DNA from: Ignavibacteriales bacterium
Lineage (GTDB): Bacteria; Bacteroidota; Ignavibacteria; UBA10030; SZUA-254
NCBI GenBank assembly: GCA_016214905.1
Contig: JACRMQ010000005.1
Coordinates: 159,337-223,336 of the forward strand
DNA: 64,000 nucleotides
Direction of reading: 5' to 3'
In this document: piece by piece, positions 9,387 through 20,213 of the stretch
Layout of the letters: every line of letters begins with the position of its first letter
Position numbering within the stretch: the stretch's first letter is position 1
Translations under genes and position numbers: made by a program
Notes under the pieces: generated by a model
The model's input: only the letters and a program-made list of their open reading frames with translations
Database searches by the model: none
Told to the model about the DNA's origin: nothing

Positions 9387-9767
9387 CTACCAACCGTTAT
9401 AACTTATAGATGCTTTACCCATACTATCTATTGTGCATGTTGCATTCCAGCTTGAATTTTGAGATGAAGTTCCGCGTATTTGTATTTGTGTAGCTGTTAC
9501 TGATCCAAATACCTGATACGCACCGTTCTCATCGGATTGCAACTTTACCGGTACAGAATAACCTACATACGATGGAAGCCCACCACCAAGTGTTCTGGGT
9601 CTAATTTTATATTCATATGCGTTCGCTGCTACACTCATCAAGCCGCTGGTTATTCCATCTTTATTCGATTCAGTACTCTGAGCGCTAAACATTGTTACAC
9701 CCACAGCTATCGCTATTCCGACTATGATTACTCCAAGTATTAAAAGTAGCAATTGTTGCTGTCCCAT
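9387..9767 (-). CDS. Pilin-like subunit, paralogue 1
   Basis: 126 residues, starting MGQQQLLLLILGVIIVGIAI, with the same plan as the neighbouring paralogue: minimal leader, one hydrophobic helix, then a small beta domain ending in YNGW. It is 67 bases upstream of paralogue 2 and first in the pil cluster. The two differ mostly in the head domain, for example in the GGG-S-YV loop. The canonical prepilin cleavage motif is missing, so processing, if any, would be at Gly2-Gln3. The major-pilin assignment is from position and architecture. Confidence 0.75.
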   Translation of the reverse strand: MGQQQLLLLILGVIIVGIAIAVGVTMFSAQSTESNKDGITSGLMSVAANAYEYKIRPRTLGGGLPSYVGYSVPVKLQSDENGAYQVFGSVTATQIQIRGTSSQNSSWNATCTIDSMGKASISYNGW

Positions 9768-9995
9768 TTTTTTTATCCATCATTAGTTATATTTTATCGC
9801 TCAATTATTTTGTCTTACCTCTATGGTCTCAATTGATATGCCAAACATGAAAGCTCCATAAAAAAATGGTAAAATTGTTGAAAACGATGAAATTTTAGAT
9901 AATATTAAAAAGTATCGGATTACAGATAAAAAGACAAAGGTAATTTCTACCTGATGATAAGAAATAATTACTGGTTATTGGATGATCAAAGGTTA
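9768..9995. other. Intergenic, probable pilin promoter region
   Basis: 228 bases without a gene between the dihydropyrimidinase stop and the first pilin start, both on the minus strand. Very AT-rich; a promoter for the pilin transcript is expected here but I cannot fix its position. No strong hairpin or repeat was seen. Confidence 0.4.
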
Positions 9996-11378
9996 TTATC
10001 TAATATCCGACACACCCCTCGCTAAGAATCTGCCATGATTTGAACTCCCTCTCCACGTTCTATCCGCGACAATAACTTTACCACGGGAAAGAACAACTGA
10101 AGCATCTCCTCTGATTTCTACTCCCTCATACATATTGTAGTCGACTCTCATATGATGAGTACTTGAAGAAATTCGATGTTTTTTGGTAGGATCCCAAATT
10201 GTAATATCGGCGTCACTACCAACTGTTATAGTCCCTTTTTTAGGATACAAACCGAATATTTTCGCCGGTCGGGTTGAAACAAGATCGACCCAACGATTCA
10301 AAGAAATTCTTCTATTATTTACACCACCTTCGAAAAGTAAATGCAGTCTATTTTCAATCCCAGGTCCGCCATTCGGAATTTTTGAAAAATTATCACGTCC
10401 AAGTTCTTTGTCCCCAATAAAATTAAAAGGACAATGATCCGTTGCAACTACATCAAGAGTATTCAATCTTAATCCTTCCCATAATGCTTCTTGATGATTC
10501 TGTTCACGCACTGGAGGTGTAAATACATACTTCGCACCTTCAAAATTTGGTTTATCAATATCATTCGTCGATAGGAACAAATACTGCGGACATGTTTCTC
10601 CAAGAACCGGAAAATTCATTTGTTTTCCTTCCTCAATTTCTTTTAACGCATCGGATGAAGAAACGTGAACAATATATAAAGGCGCTTCGGCTTTTGCCGC
10701 AAGGTCGATCGCTCTCTTCACCGCAATCGCTTCAGTTGATGGGGGACGCGTTAACGCATGATATTTAGGTGATATATTCCCAGCTCCAAGAGCTTGCTTA
10801 ACACGTGCCTCAATATCATTTCCATCCTCTGCGTGCAGACAAATTAATCCTCCGTACTCGTTTGAAATTTTTAGAGCTTGAAAAATCGTTTCATCATCTA
10901 CCATCAACGATCCGGGATACGCCATGAATAATTTAAAACTGGTAACACCTTCGCTCATAAGATATTTGATATCTTCGTCGAATGAATTCCCCAATTCTGT
11001 AACAATCATATGAAAACTATAATCTATAGATGATTTACCAGAAGCTTTGCTATGCCAGAGTTCCAGAGCATTTTGCATTCGCATTCCTCGCGATTGTGTT
11101 GCATAATCTATTATAGTAGTCGTTCCACCAAAAGCGGCGGCACGGGTTCCTGTTTCAAAGTCATCGCGAGAAACAATATTACCCAACACCATATCGAGAT
11201 GCGTGTGCACATCCACGCCACCGGGTATAACATATTTTCCTTCCGCATCGATTGACTCAACTTCATCTAAATATATATTTGGTTCAATACGTGATATTTT
11301 TTCATCTTCTATTAAAATATCTTGCTGCGAAACAGATTCCGCTGTTATAATTGTTCCATTCTTTATCAATAATGCCAT
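9996..11378 (-). CDS. hydA: Dihydropyrimidinase / D-hydantoinase
   Basis: 460 residues when started at the ATG at 11378, which has AAGGA upstream and gives the family-typical start MALLIKNGTIITAE; an in-frame ATG 22 codons further upstream is less likely. Cyclic amidohydrolase with the metal ligands visible: GVDVHTHLDM near the N-terminus, FKLFMAYPG with the lysine that is normally carboxylated, LICLHAED, LYIVHVSSSDA, and VVATDHCPFN. It hydrolyses dihydropyrimidines or 5-substituted hydantoins to N-carbamoyl amino acids in reductive pyrimidine breakdown. No partner dihydropyrimidine dehydrogenase or ureidopropionase is in the window. It could be another hydantoinase-type amidohydrolase with different specificity. 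Confidence 0.9.
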   Translation of the reverse strand: MALLIKNGTIITAESVSQQDILIEDEKISRIEPNIYLDEVESIDAEGKYVIPGGVDVHTHLDMVLGNIVSRDDFETGTRAAAFGGTTTIIDYATQSRGMRMQNALELWHSKASGKSSIDYSFHMIVTELGNSFDEDIKYLMSEGVTSFKLFMAYPGSLMVDDETIFQALKISNEYGGLICLHAEDGNDIEARVKQALGAGNISPKYHALTRPPSTEAIAVKRAIDLAAKAEAPLYIVHVSSSDALKEIEEGKQMNFPVLGETCPQYLFLSTNDIDKPNFEGAKYVFTPPVREQNHQEALWEGLRLNTLDVVATDHCPFNFIGDKELGRDNFSKIPNGGPGIENRLHLLFEGGVNNRRISLNRWVDLVSTRPAKIFGLYPKKGTITVGSDADITIWDPTKKHRISSSTHHMRVDYNMYEGVEIRGDASVVLSRGKVIVADRTWRGSSNHGRFLARGVSDIR

Positions 11379-11538
11379 TAATCCATATTCCTTTGAAATA
11401 TTTTTTCGATATGAGAAAGTAACTGATTTTAAATCTATAGTCAAGGATTGCTTTTCCGTTCGGTTTGACGTATATTTTCGATGAAGGTGAATCTACTTAA
11501 AGTCAGAATAACAATATTAATTGGAAAAGGATAAGCGC

Positions 11539-12801
11539 GTGGATAAATTCATCATTACTGGAGGAAATACACTTAATGGGTGTGTAAAAATTGGCGGTTC
11601 AAAAAATGCGGCATTGGCGCTCATGCCTGCAACGCTTTTAGCCAGCGGAAAATATCAGTTCGATAACATGCCCGAACTTCGCGACATTTCTACCATGTCG
11701 AAGCTCCTCGAAATGATGGGTGTGGATTCAGATAAGCATAATCAGTCCCTATCGATAAATACATTTCGCGTGAATAAGTTCGAAGCTCCCTATGAGCAAG
11801 TGAAGAAAATGCGTGCTTCAATTTATGTTTTAGGTCCGCTCGTATCAAGATATGGATACGCGAAGGTTTCATTACCCGGTGGTTGCGCGTGGGGACCGCG
11901 ACCTGTTAATCTTCATATTGAAGGAATAAGGAAGTTGGGCGCGAAGATCGAGATCGATCAGGGATATATCATCGCGAAGGCAAACAGATTGAAGGGTGCG
12001 CGGATTGCTTTTGATGTTTCAAGTGTCGGCGCCACAGGGAATGTGATGATGGCGGCTGCTCTTGCAAAAGGAACATCGGTGATTGAAAACGCAGCCATCG
12101 AACCGGAAATAATCGCTCTCACAGAATTTTTGATCAAGATGGGGGCGCGCATCGACGGTATCGGAACGACACGGTTAGAAATCGAAGGGGTTGATGCGTT
12201 GCATCCTGTTAATGAAAGTATGATTCCCGATAGAATTGAAGCCGGAACATTTTTAATAGCCGCCGCGCTGACCGGTAGCAAGATCAAAATCGAAAATTGC
12301 AATCCAAACCATCTCTCTTCCCTTTTGGCGAAATTGGAAAAAGCAGGCTCGAGATTACAAATAGGATCGGATTGGATAAAAATTCAATCACCAAAAAATC
12401 CTAATCCTGTTGATGTTACAACTGCGGTATATCCGGGATTTCCAACCGACATGCAAGCGCAATGGTTGTCACTAATGTCGGTTGCAAAGGGATCATCAGT
12501 GATTACCGATACGATATACTTCGACAGATTTAAACATGTACCTGAATTAATCCGACTTGGCGCCAACATTGAATTAAACCGGAACACTGCAATAGTTAAG
12601 GGAGTGAAACAACTTAAAGCCGCAAAGGTAATGTCGACCGACCTGCGTGCCTCTGCAAGCTTGGTACTAGCCGGACTGATAGCAAAAGGAAAGACTGAAG
12701 TCCTCCGCGTTTATCACCTCGATCGCGGATATGAACGATTAGAGAAAAAATTGCAGACACTCGGGGCAAAAATAAGAAGAGTTTCCGGTAAAGAATATTA
12801 A
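11539..12801 (+). CDS. murA: UDP-GlcNAc 1-carboxyvinyltransferase (MurA)
   Basis: Transfers enolpyruvate from PEP to UDP-GlcNAc, the first committed step of peptidoglycan synthesis, in the cytoplasm. The EPT fold is evident over the full length. Visible residues are the KN pair in GGSKNAALALM near the N-terminus and the catalytic cysteine in LPGGCAWGPRPVNLHIEG. I chose the GTG at 11539 because AAGGA (11527-11531) sits 7 bases upstream and the protein then begins MDKFIITGG, as MurA usually does; a TTG at 11521 is in frame. The length, 420 residues, is normal. It diverges from the hydantoinase gene, so both promoters should lie in 11379-11538. The GT-C/TPR gene starts 22 bases downstream. Confidence 0.95.
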   Translation: MDKFIITGGNTLNGCVKIGGSKNAALALMPATLLASGKYQFDNMPELRDISTMSKLLEMMGVDSDKHNQSLSINTFRVNKFEAPYEQVKKMRASIYVLGPLVSRYGYAKVSLPGGCAWGPRPVNLHIEGIRKLGAKIEIDQGYIIAKANRLKGARIAFDVSSVGATGNVMMAAALAKGTSVIENAAIEPEIIALTEFLIKMGARIDGIGTTRLEIEGVDALHPVNESMIPDRIEAGTFLIAAALTGSKIKIENCNPNHLSSLLAKLEKAGSRLQIGSDWIKIQSPKNPNPVDVTTAVYPGFPTDMQAQWLSLMSVAKGSSVITDTIYFDRFKHVPELIRLGANIELNRNTAIVKGVKQLKAAKVMSTDLRASASLVLAGLIAKGKTEVLRVYHLDRGYERLEKKLQTLGAKIRRVSGKEY

Positions 12802-12823
12802 TTTTATTTCCGATCATTTTTTA

Positions 12824-14725
12824 ATGCAAGAATTAGAACCCGATCCGAGAGATTATCGCGAGACGCTTTTATCTGAAGCGGTGAATACCGAATCACCGCA
12901 AATGAATAAGACACTCTCTGTTTTTCGGACTTACTGGAAACAATTATTCATTCTATCTTTATGCACTCTATTCATTTACGGAATTACCGTCACATACGAT
13001 TTTGTCAATTACGATGATTACTACCTTGTTTCCCAGAACGAATCATTCCTAAAAAATCCGGGAAATATCATTGCCTCGTTCTCGACCAGTGCATTTACAT
13101 CATGGCGACAAGAAAGCATCTATTACCGTCCGATACTTTTAATAAGCTATATCCTCGACTATCAAATTTGGAAACTAAATCCGGCAGGATATCATGCCAC
13201 AAACATCATCTTACATCTGATAACAGTAGCATTCATTTTTTTTCTATTTAACTCTCTTTCTAAACAAATATGGCTCGCCTTAATTGCCGCTTTATTTTTC
13301 GCCGTCCATCCCATAAATGTTGAATCGGTTGCGTGGATTGCGGGCAGAAATGATATTCTCCTCGCGCTCTTCGTCGTTTTGATGATTTATTGGTATCATC
13401 TGCATTATGAAGTTGAAGAAAAATCGAACCGATATTTTATTCTGAGCGTCGTTGCTTTTTCTCTCGCCTTGTTCACTAAGGAATCAGCCGCGTTTTATCT
13501 CGCATTGATACCTTTATACGAACTTGTCATAAAAAAAGAACCTCTTCAATTATTATTCACAAAGATTAAGATTAAAAAATTCTCACTGTTGTTATCTCCG
13601 TTGATCATTTATCTTCTTATCCGAATTTTACTTTTGGGGAAAATGATTGGCGCGGAAGAGATGTACGGTAAACTTCCGTTCTGGAGTCGGGTTCAGATTC
13701 TTCCGGCTATACTTACAGAAAATATTAAATTGCTTCTTGCTCCAATAAATTTATCGGTTGAGCATCCACTCGACCAATTGCTCTGGCTCGAATCTCCATG
13801 GAATATAATAGCGTTGATCGTTACGATCACGCTCTCAATTTTATTTATTTTCTCTTTACGCCAAAAAAATGTTTTTAGTTTTGCTTTGCTATGGATTGGC
13901 GTCGGTTTGATACCATCTTTAAATATTATACCATTGGCTGTTCCGATTCTCGAACATCGCCTTTACACACCGATGGTTGGATTTGCTTTCGTTTTTGTAA
14001 CGCTTATTTCAAGTATCAACATCGGAAAGAATTTCCTTACAACAAGAATAGCGGTAATATTGTTGGTAATTGCCTTTACAATTTCTTCCTTTTTGCAAGT
14101 TCCTGTTTGGAAAAATAGCGAATCGTTATGGCTTAATGCTATCGAGAAAGCTCCGACCGCGAGTCGATCATACTTTAATCTTGCAGGACACTATTTCGAC
14201 AAGCAAGAATACGACCGATCAATTATTCTCTTAAAAAAATATATCGAATTAAAACCTGATGATTTTTTAGGATATTCAAAGTTGAGACAGACTTATTACA
14301 TATCGGGAAAAATACCCGAAGCTGTCTCGGTGTGTAGAACACTTATTTCACTTGAACCAAAAAACGAGAATCGTTACATCGAATTAGCCGCGTTGTTCGA
14401 ACAACTGAGTCTTCCCGACAGCGCAATCAACACTTACCTTCAAGCGTTGAATAAAGATTCAATTTCATACCGCATTCATGAACGATTGGGATTACTGTAC
14501 GCAAATCTGAATAACCGAGAAAACGCGATACAATCGTTGCTGCAATCTGTCCGCATCAAACCGGATTATGCTTCCGCATATTTCAATCTTGGAAAAATAT
14601 ACTCTATGATAGGGAAAACCGACAGCGCGTTGATCATGATTGAGCGCGGAGAAAGTTTTGGGAAAATACCGACCGATATGGTTCAGTTAAAAAATATTCT
14701 GCTTGGCTCCAAATCGGATAAGTAA
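12824..14725 (+). CDS. GT-C-type membrane glycosyltransferase with C-terminal TPRs
   Basis: 633 residues: about 10-11 predicted membrane helices (roughly 40-420) followed by TPR repeats (about 430-630, e.g. SYFNLAGHYFDKQEYDRSI and AYFNLGKIYSMIGKTDSAL). The first loop contains VNYDDYYLV, resembling the acidic catalytic motif of GT-C/PMT enzymes, and the segment AVHPINVESVAWIAGRND is typical of the Tmtc/DUF1736-like bacterial family. Likely a lipid-linked-sugar-dependent glycosyltransferase acting on the outer face of the inner membrane; the acceptor is unknown. It follows murA closely. A second protein of similar layout is at 37180-39138. Confidence 0.7.
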   Translation: MQELEPDPRDYRETLLSEAVNTESPQMNKTLSVFRTYWKQLFILSLCTLFIYGITVTYDFVNYDDYYLVSQNESFLKNPGNIIASFSTSAFTSWRQESIYYRPILLISYILDYQIWKLNPAGYHATNIILHLITVAFIFFLFNSLSKQIWLALIAALFFAVHPINVESVAWIAGRNDILLALFVVLMIYWYHLHYEVEEKSNRYFILSVVAFSLALFTKESAAFYLALIPLYELVIKKEPLQLLFTKIKIKKFSLLLSPLIIYLLIRILLLGKMIGAEEMYGKLPFWSRVQILPAILTENIKLLLAPINLSVEHPLDQLLWLESPWNIIALIVTITLSILFIFSLRQKNVFSFALLWIGVGLIPSLNIIPLAVPILEHRLYTPMVGFAFVFVTLISSINIGKNFLTTRIAVILLVIAFTISSFLQVPVWKNSESLWLNAIEKAPTASRSYFNLAGHYFDKQEYDRSIILLKKYIELKPDDFLGYSKLRQTYYISGKIPEAVSVCRTLISLEPKNENRYIELAALFEQLSLPDSAINTYLQALNKDSISYRIHERLGLLYANLNNRENAIQSLLQSVRIKPDYASAYFNLGKIYSMIGKTDSALIMIERGESFGKIPTDMVQLKNILLGSKSDK

Positions 14726-14785
14726 CATTCCGAACAGACCTTAATTTATTATCTTTGCTTTTCTACCAAAATTTGGCGATATTGA

Positions 14786-16150
<1,365 letters not shown>

Positions 16151-16181
16151 TTATGTACAACTATTTATTTGGAGCACCTAA

Positions 16182-16553
16182 ATGCCTCATTCTACTGTTA
16201 AAATTGATGAACTAATAAACGATCATTCAAAATGCTTAGAAGATTGGTATCGTGGTACATACGCAGTTAGCGCTGCCCCAGGAATGCCAGTCGCTAAAAT
16301 GCCAGATATCAAAAAAATCGAATTTTTATTTAATGAATGGTTTAATGCAAGAAGAGAGCAACTAACAAATTTGATCTGCATCGAATGGGATTATCCATCA
16401 AAACGATTGGATCCAAAATTTCAAGATATTGTACAATTGACCGCTGCGTTGGCAGATTATCTTGTGCATTTCAAAACAATTATCCCCGCACCTTTTTCAA
16501 CTGCAGTATTATTAATACAGAACGGCCTTGATAAACTTTGTAAAGTTTTGTAG
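16182..16553 (+). CDS. Unknown small protein between enolase and NACHT genes
   Basis: 123 residues, not recognised. Predicted mainly helical, with three Trp, the segment GTYAVSAAPGMPVAKMPD that looks like a loop, and a hydrophobic C-terminal helix (AVLLIQNGLDKL). No signal peptide or clear membrane span. A GGAG site sits 7 bases before the ATG, it lies 31 bases after the enolase and only 5 bases before the trypsin-NACHT gene, so it is almost certainly co-transcribed and translationally tied to the latter. Small adaptor or effector-associated proteins often sit beside NACHT defence genes; that role here is inference. Confidence 0.75.
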   Translation: MPHSTVKIDELINDHSKCLEDWYRGTYAVSAAPGMPVAKMPDIKKIEFLFNEWFNARREQLTNLICIEWDYPSKRLDPKFQDIVQLTAALADYLVHFKTIIPAPFSTAVLLIQNGLDKLCKVL

Positions 16554-16558
16554 TATTT

Positions 16559-18985
16559 ATGACATTCGCAAGGTTACAAAAGAATACAAAATCTACCGTG
16601 TTAATATGGAATAAGAAACAATTAATTGGAACAGGTGTAATTATAACATCCTATGGTCTTATTGTAACTTGTTCACACATTCATAGGAATGAAAAAAAAA
16701 TCTATGTTGAAATAAATGGTAGGAAAATTGAAGCTAACGTATATAAAATATATACGAATAAAGATGTAACTGTTCTGAAGTGTTTAGGTTTCAACTCATT
16801 AGTTCATGCTGACTTATCAGATAATAGAAATCTATTCGTAGGCCAAAATGTTTATGTTATTTCTCCATCAATTCAACAAGATGATTACGCAAAAGACCCT
16901 GCTCCTAACTTATTGACAATAGCAACTTCAATTGCGCAAGTTTTATTAAACAAAAATGGAGATATTAAACATTTTAATTTGACCATGCCAGTTAAATCGG
17001 GCGATAGCGGCTCAGGTATTTTTGATGATAAAGGTATGCTGATTGGTATAATATCCACAAAAATGATCGACGGTGTAGCTGCTGCAATACCAATATTTTT
17101 CAATAATATTAATGCTGACCTTATTTTTAATCTAAAATTATTAATCCGATACAAAAAAAAAATATATTATTATCTGCAAGACCAAGATATTTTTAAAAAA
17201 TATATTTCTCTTAGATGCAAAATAAAAGGAAATGGGACCTGTAGCTTATCAAACTTTGTAATAAATAAGTGGCTCAAAGACAATTCAAAACAATTCTTAG
17301 CTATCTTTGGAGAATTCGGATCTGGAAAATCTTTTTTTTGTTATCGATTGTCACATCTTTTAACCGCTAATCCAGATCCTGGCACAAAGATACCGATAGT
17401 TATAAAGCTTAGCGAATTCAAGGGTTCTAATCAACCAACTTTGAAACAATTCCTCTTAGCACAAATCTCTGAGAAATTAGGATTTCATTTTTTTGATTGG
17501 GAGGCTTTGGCGAATCTTTTGAATTCAGGAAAAATTTTATTGATTTATGACGGTTTCGAAGAAATGAGTTTAAAAGCAAGCCGATTTCATATACTCGATA
17601 ATTTCAAAGAAATTATTTCTACTTTTACACCAGGTTTGAAAGTAATACTCACATGTCGGACGCATTACTTCAGATCTGAAGAAGAAGAAAAATTACTCAC
17701 AAAAAGCGTACGTCCTGATGTCGTTGAAAGCTTACTAATGGAATATAGCAATCCTAGAAGTGTATCATTAATCTATCTACTACCATTTCGAAAATCCGAT
17801 GTCAAGAAATATCTAACGCTATCAACTGATCACTGGAGGAGTATTTATGCTAAAATCAATGATCCAAAGTTCTACAACCTTACCGATTTAGCCAAAAGAC
17901 CAATACTTCTCAATGTAATTGCTGAAACAATAACTGAATTGGATTTCACAGAGAATAAGATTACAGTAACTTCACTTTATCATCGATATGTTGAATTGTG
18001 TTTTTCGAGAGAATATGCTAGAACTGGTATGTCATCAGAAAAACAATTCGAATTAATGGAGAATCTGGCTTTTGAAGCTTATCAAGAAAAGATAAATTAT
18101 CTAACAGTGGATTTGATGAATAAAGTCATATCAATACAAAATCCCCATGATAGCTTTATGGATTCTGAGCTTTTTATTAGGAGTTATCCTTTTTTTAAAA
18201 AAGAAGAAGATAACCATCAAAATTTGCATTTTATTCATCAATCTTTCTTTGAATTTTTCGTAGCCAAAAAAATTGCTTCCAGTATTGAGGCACGATATCA
18301 TAAACTATATTCAACAGAGTATTTAACAACTCCAATTGACAAATATCTTGTGGAACTTCTAGAGAGCAGTGGTACCCTTAAAGTTATACAATTATGGCTC
18401 AGCAAACATCAAGATGTCAACGTAAGAATGAATTGTGCGGTAACTTTAGGCAGGACTGGGCGCAAAGAATTTATTGAGATCCTAAACAATTGTCTTCTCA
18501 CAGAAAAAGATATTGGAGTCGCTGGTCGCATTTCAGAAGCACTCCATTCTCTGGGTAGCAACGAATCACTAAATACGTTCCTATATAACATTGATAAATA
18601 CTCAGAGGTAGAAATTGATACGGGAAAATCAGAAAGCCATTCTTTGCTTTATGATATAGTGCAACCCCTAGAAAATATTGATTCAGATATAGTTCGAAAA
18701 ATAATAATGAATTTAAATCACCCCAATCCAAGAATTAGAAAATTTGCTGTTTTTATATTAGGGCGTATACAATCCCCGCTCGCGACTGAATCACTCTTAC
18801 TATTTTTAAGGAACAAACACGAAACAATTCGGGCACGGCGTTATGCTGCAGCAGCTCTTGGCTATATAGGTGATAGAAAATCTTTGAAGGTATTGCATTC
18901 GATCATTAAGGAGGAAAAAAATAAATATTTTACCGCTGAGTGTATAAAAGCCATTAAACGTATTAAAGAAAAACGTAAATTATGA
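16559..18985 (+). CDS. Trypsin-NACHT-HEAT protein, NLR-like defence candidate
   Basis: 808 residues in three parts. (1) Residues 1-190: trypsin-like serine protease with a readable triad, H40 (VTCSHI), D69 (NKDVTVLKC) and S150 (SGDSGSGIF); no signal peptide, so cytoplasmic. (2) About 245-580: NACHT-type STAND NTPase with Walker [11 protein letters not shown] near 250, Walker [11 protein letters not shown] near 328, and the NACHT-typical arginine strand [10 protein letters not shown] near 365. (3) About 600-808: HEAT-like repeats (e.g. [40 protein letters not shown]). A protease effector, a nucleotide switch and a repeat sensor match bacterial NLR-like/Avs-type antiphage proteins. Expected action: ligand binding to the repeats triggers oligomerisation and proteolysis, leading to abortive infection. 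Strongly AT-rich, consistent with transfer. No activity can be proven from sequence. Confidence 0.88.
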   Translation: MTFARLQKNTKSTVLIWNKKQLIGTGVIITSYGLIVTCSHIHRNEKKIYVEINGRKIEANVYKIYTNKDVTVLKCLGFNSLVHADLSDNRNLFVGQNVYVISPSIQQDDYAKDPAPNLLTIATSIAQVLLNKNGDIKHFNLTMPVKSGDSGSGIFDDKGMLIGIISTKMIDGVAAAIPIFFNNINADLIFNLKLLIRYKKKIYYYLQDQDIFKKYISLRCKIKGNGTCSLSNFVINKWLKDNSKQFLAIFGEFGSGKSFFCYRLSHLLTANPDPGTKIPIVIKLSEFKGSNQPTLKQFLLAQISEKLGFHFFDWEALANLLNSGKILLIYDGFEEMSLKASRFHILDNFKEIISTFTPGLKVILTCRTHYFRSEEEEKLLTKSVRPDVVESLLMEYSNPRSVSLIYLLPFRKSDVKKYLTLSTDHWRSIYAKINDPKFYNLTDLAKRPILLNVIAETITELDFTENKITVTSLYHRYVELCFSREYARTGMSSEKQFELMENLAFEAYQEKINYLTVDLMNKVISIQNPHDSFMDSELFIRSYPFFKKEEDNHQNLHFIHQSFFEFFVAKKIASSIEARYHKLYSTEYLTTPIDKYLVELLESSGTLKVIQLWLSKHQDVNVRMNCAVTLGRTGRKEFIEILNNCLLTEKDIGVAGRISEALHSLGSNESLNTFLYNIDKYSEVEIDTGKSESHSLLYDIVQPLENIDSDIVRKIIMNLNHPNPRIRKFAVFILGRIQSPLATESLLLFLRNKHETIRARRYAAAALGYIGDRKSLKVLHSIIKEEKNKYFTAECIKAIKRIKEKRKL

Positions 18986-19014
18986 CGATTCATCTATTAA
19001 TTAGATTATTCTTC

Positions 19015-19101
19015 AGAGTTGCGAAATATAATCAGCTAATACGTATCGAGGAAGAGCTTTCTTCAAATGCTATCTTCCCCGGAATAAGCGCTTTTAAATA
19101 A
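19015..19101 (+). pseudogene. eno: 3' remnant of a second enolase gene
   Basis: Reading from the codon at 19015 gives [15 protein letters not shown] followed by [13 protein letters not shown] and a TAA at 19099-19101. This is the canonical C-terminus of bacterial enolase (family pattern [14 protein letters not shown], ending AFK). No start codon or upstream enolase sequence remains: the codons before 19015 do not continue the homology. It differs from the tail of the intact enolase at 14825-16150 ([15 protein letters not shown]), so it is not a simple tandem duplication. It begins only 29 bases after the NACHT gene ends and therefore marks the right edge of the inserted cassette. Confidence 0.9.
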
Positions 19102-19189
19102 AACGTTTGCAATCTGTGTTTCTCTGCGGTAAAAAGCTCATCGTAGAGGTGCAGATGAAATTGGGTCTAAACAAAAAGGAGATAAAAGT

Positions 19190-20197
19190 ATGAACCGCTT
19201 GATTATCAGCTTCTCGATCATAATGATTTTCTGGAATCGAGCATATTCACAGGGAGAGGATTCAACAAGTTTTGTGAACGTCATCAATTCGTTACTCGGC
19301 AGGAACCAACCGAAACTTGGTTTCATGTCGCAGTTTGCCGCTGAAGTAAAAGATGACGGCAAAAACACAACGAGTGAATTCACGATACGATCTCTTCGTA
19401 TGTATTTGACAGGTTCGGTCGATGAAAATTTTTCTTATTATTTTCAAGGAAATTTGAACGGAACATTTTCGCTTCTCGATTTGAAGTTGATGTATAAACT
19501 TAACGATCATTTTCGAATCGATGCAGGGAAACTCAAAACACCGTACTCAGTCGAATACCTGCTGAACGATGCGCGTATCTTCTTTACAAGTCGATCCACA
19601 GTTGCAAGTACGATAGGACCATTCAAACAAAATGGCATGCAGTTGAACGGATCTTTCCTCGATAAAAAAATACTGTTCACAGTCGGCGCCTATAACGGCG
19701 ACAATGCCGTGAAGAAAAACATTTCTCTCTTTGTTGGAAGAGTGTTGCTCAAGCCGATTAAAAAAGAAGAAAATGAGATGGGACTACAGCTTGAATTTGG
19801 TGGCAGTATGGCATACACAAAAGAGGAAGATGATTTTTCCAGTCTTCCATTTTACGGAAAGAATCATAATCTCAACGGTCTTTATTCCAGAATAATGTTC
19901 AAAGATTATTGGTTAGAAGGGGAATACCTTAATGCTGTCAGCAATTCTCAAAAAACTCGTGAGGGTTTTTATCTCGATCTTGGAAAGAAGTTAACTCCCG
20001 AGATTGAAGCAGCAGTACGTTTTGACTGGTATGCAAAATATCCGAAATGGATTTACGATATATCACGTAAATATATCGCCGGACTGAATTATTATCCCTT
20101 CAAGGAGATCAAACTCCAACTGAACTATGAAAGAGATCAAACGTTGAAAGTTAATGCCGGTTATTTAAATTTTCAGTATGCAATAAATTTTGAATAA
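19190..20197 (+). CDS. OprO/OprP-type outer-membrane porin
   Basis: 335 residues with an N-terminal signal peptide (cleavage near AYSQ-GE) and alternating beta-strand pattern to the C-terminus, ending in aromatic-rich strands (NFQYAINFE). The region with FTIRSLRMYLTGSVDENFSYYFQGNLN and the following DAGKLKTPYSVEYL resembles the phosphate-selective porin O/P family (PF07396). Shorter than classic OprP (~420). AAAGGAG lies 7 bases before the ATG. Substrate cannot be told from sequence; the family passes anions such as phosphate or polyphosphate. It was presumably the next gene after the ancestral enolase. Confidence 0.75.
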   Translation: MNRLIISFSIIMIFWNRAYSQGEDSTSFVNVINSLLGRNQPKLGFMSQFAAEVKDDGKNTTSEFTIRSLRMYLTGSVDENFSYYFQGNLNGTFSLLDLKLMYKLNDHFRIDAGKLKTPYSVEYLLNDARIFFTSRSTVASTIGPFKQNGMQLNGSFLDKKILFTVGAYNGDNAVKKNISLFVGRVLLKPIKKEENEMGLQLEFGGSMAYTKEEDDFSSLPFYGKNHNLNGLYSRIMFKDYWLEGEYLNAVSNSQKTREGFYLDLGKKLTPEIEAAVRFDWYAKYPKWIYDISRKYIAGLNYYPFKEIKLQLNYERDQTLKVNAGYLNFQYAINFE

Positions 20198-20213
20198 ATA
20201 AACAGAAAGAAAT

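Noticed and set aside
19015..19101. Tandem duplication of the intact enolase's 3' end
   Set aside because: The two tails differ in sequence and in C-terminal ending; the fragment is closer to the general enolase pattern than to the neighbouring copy.
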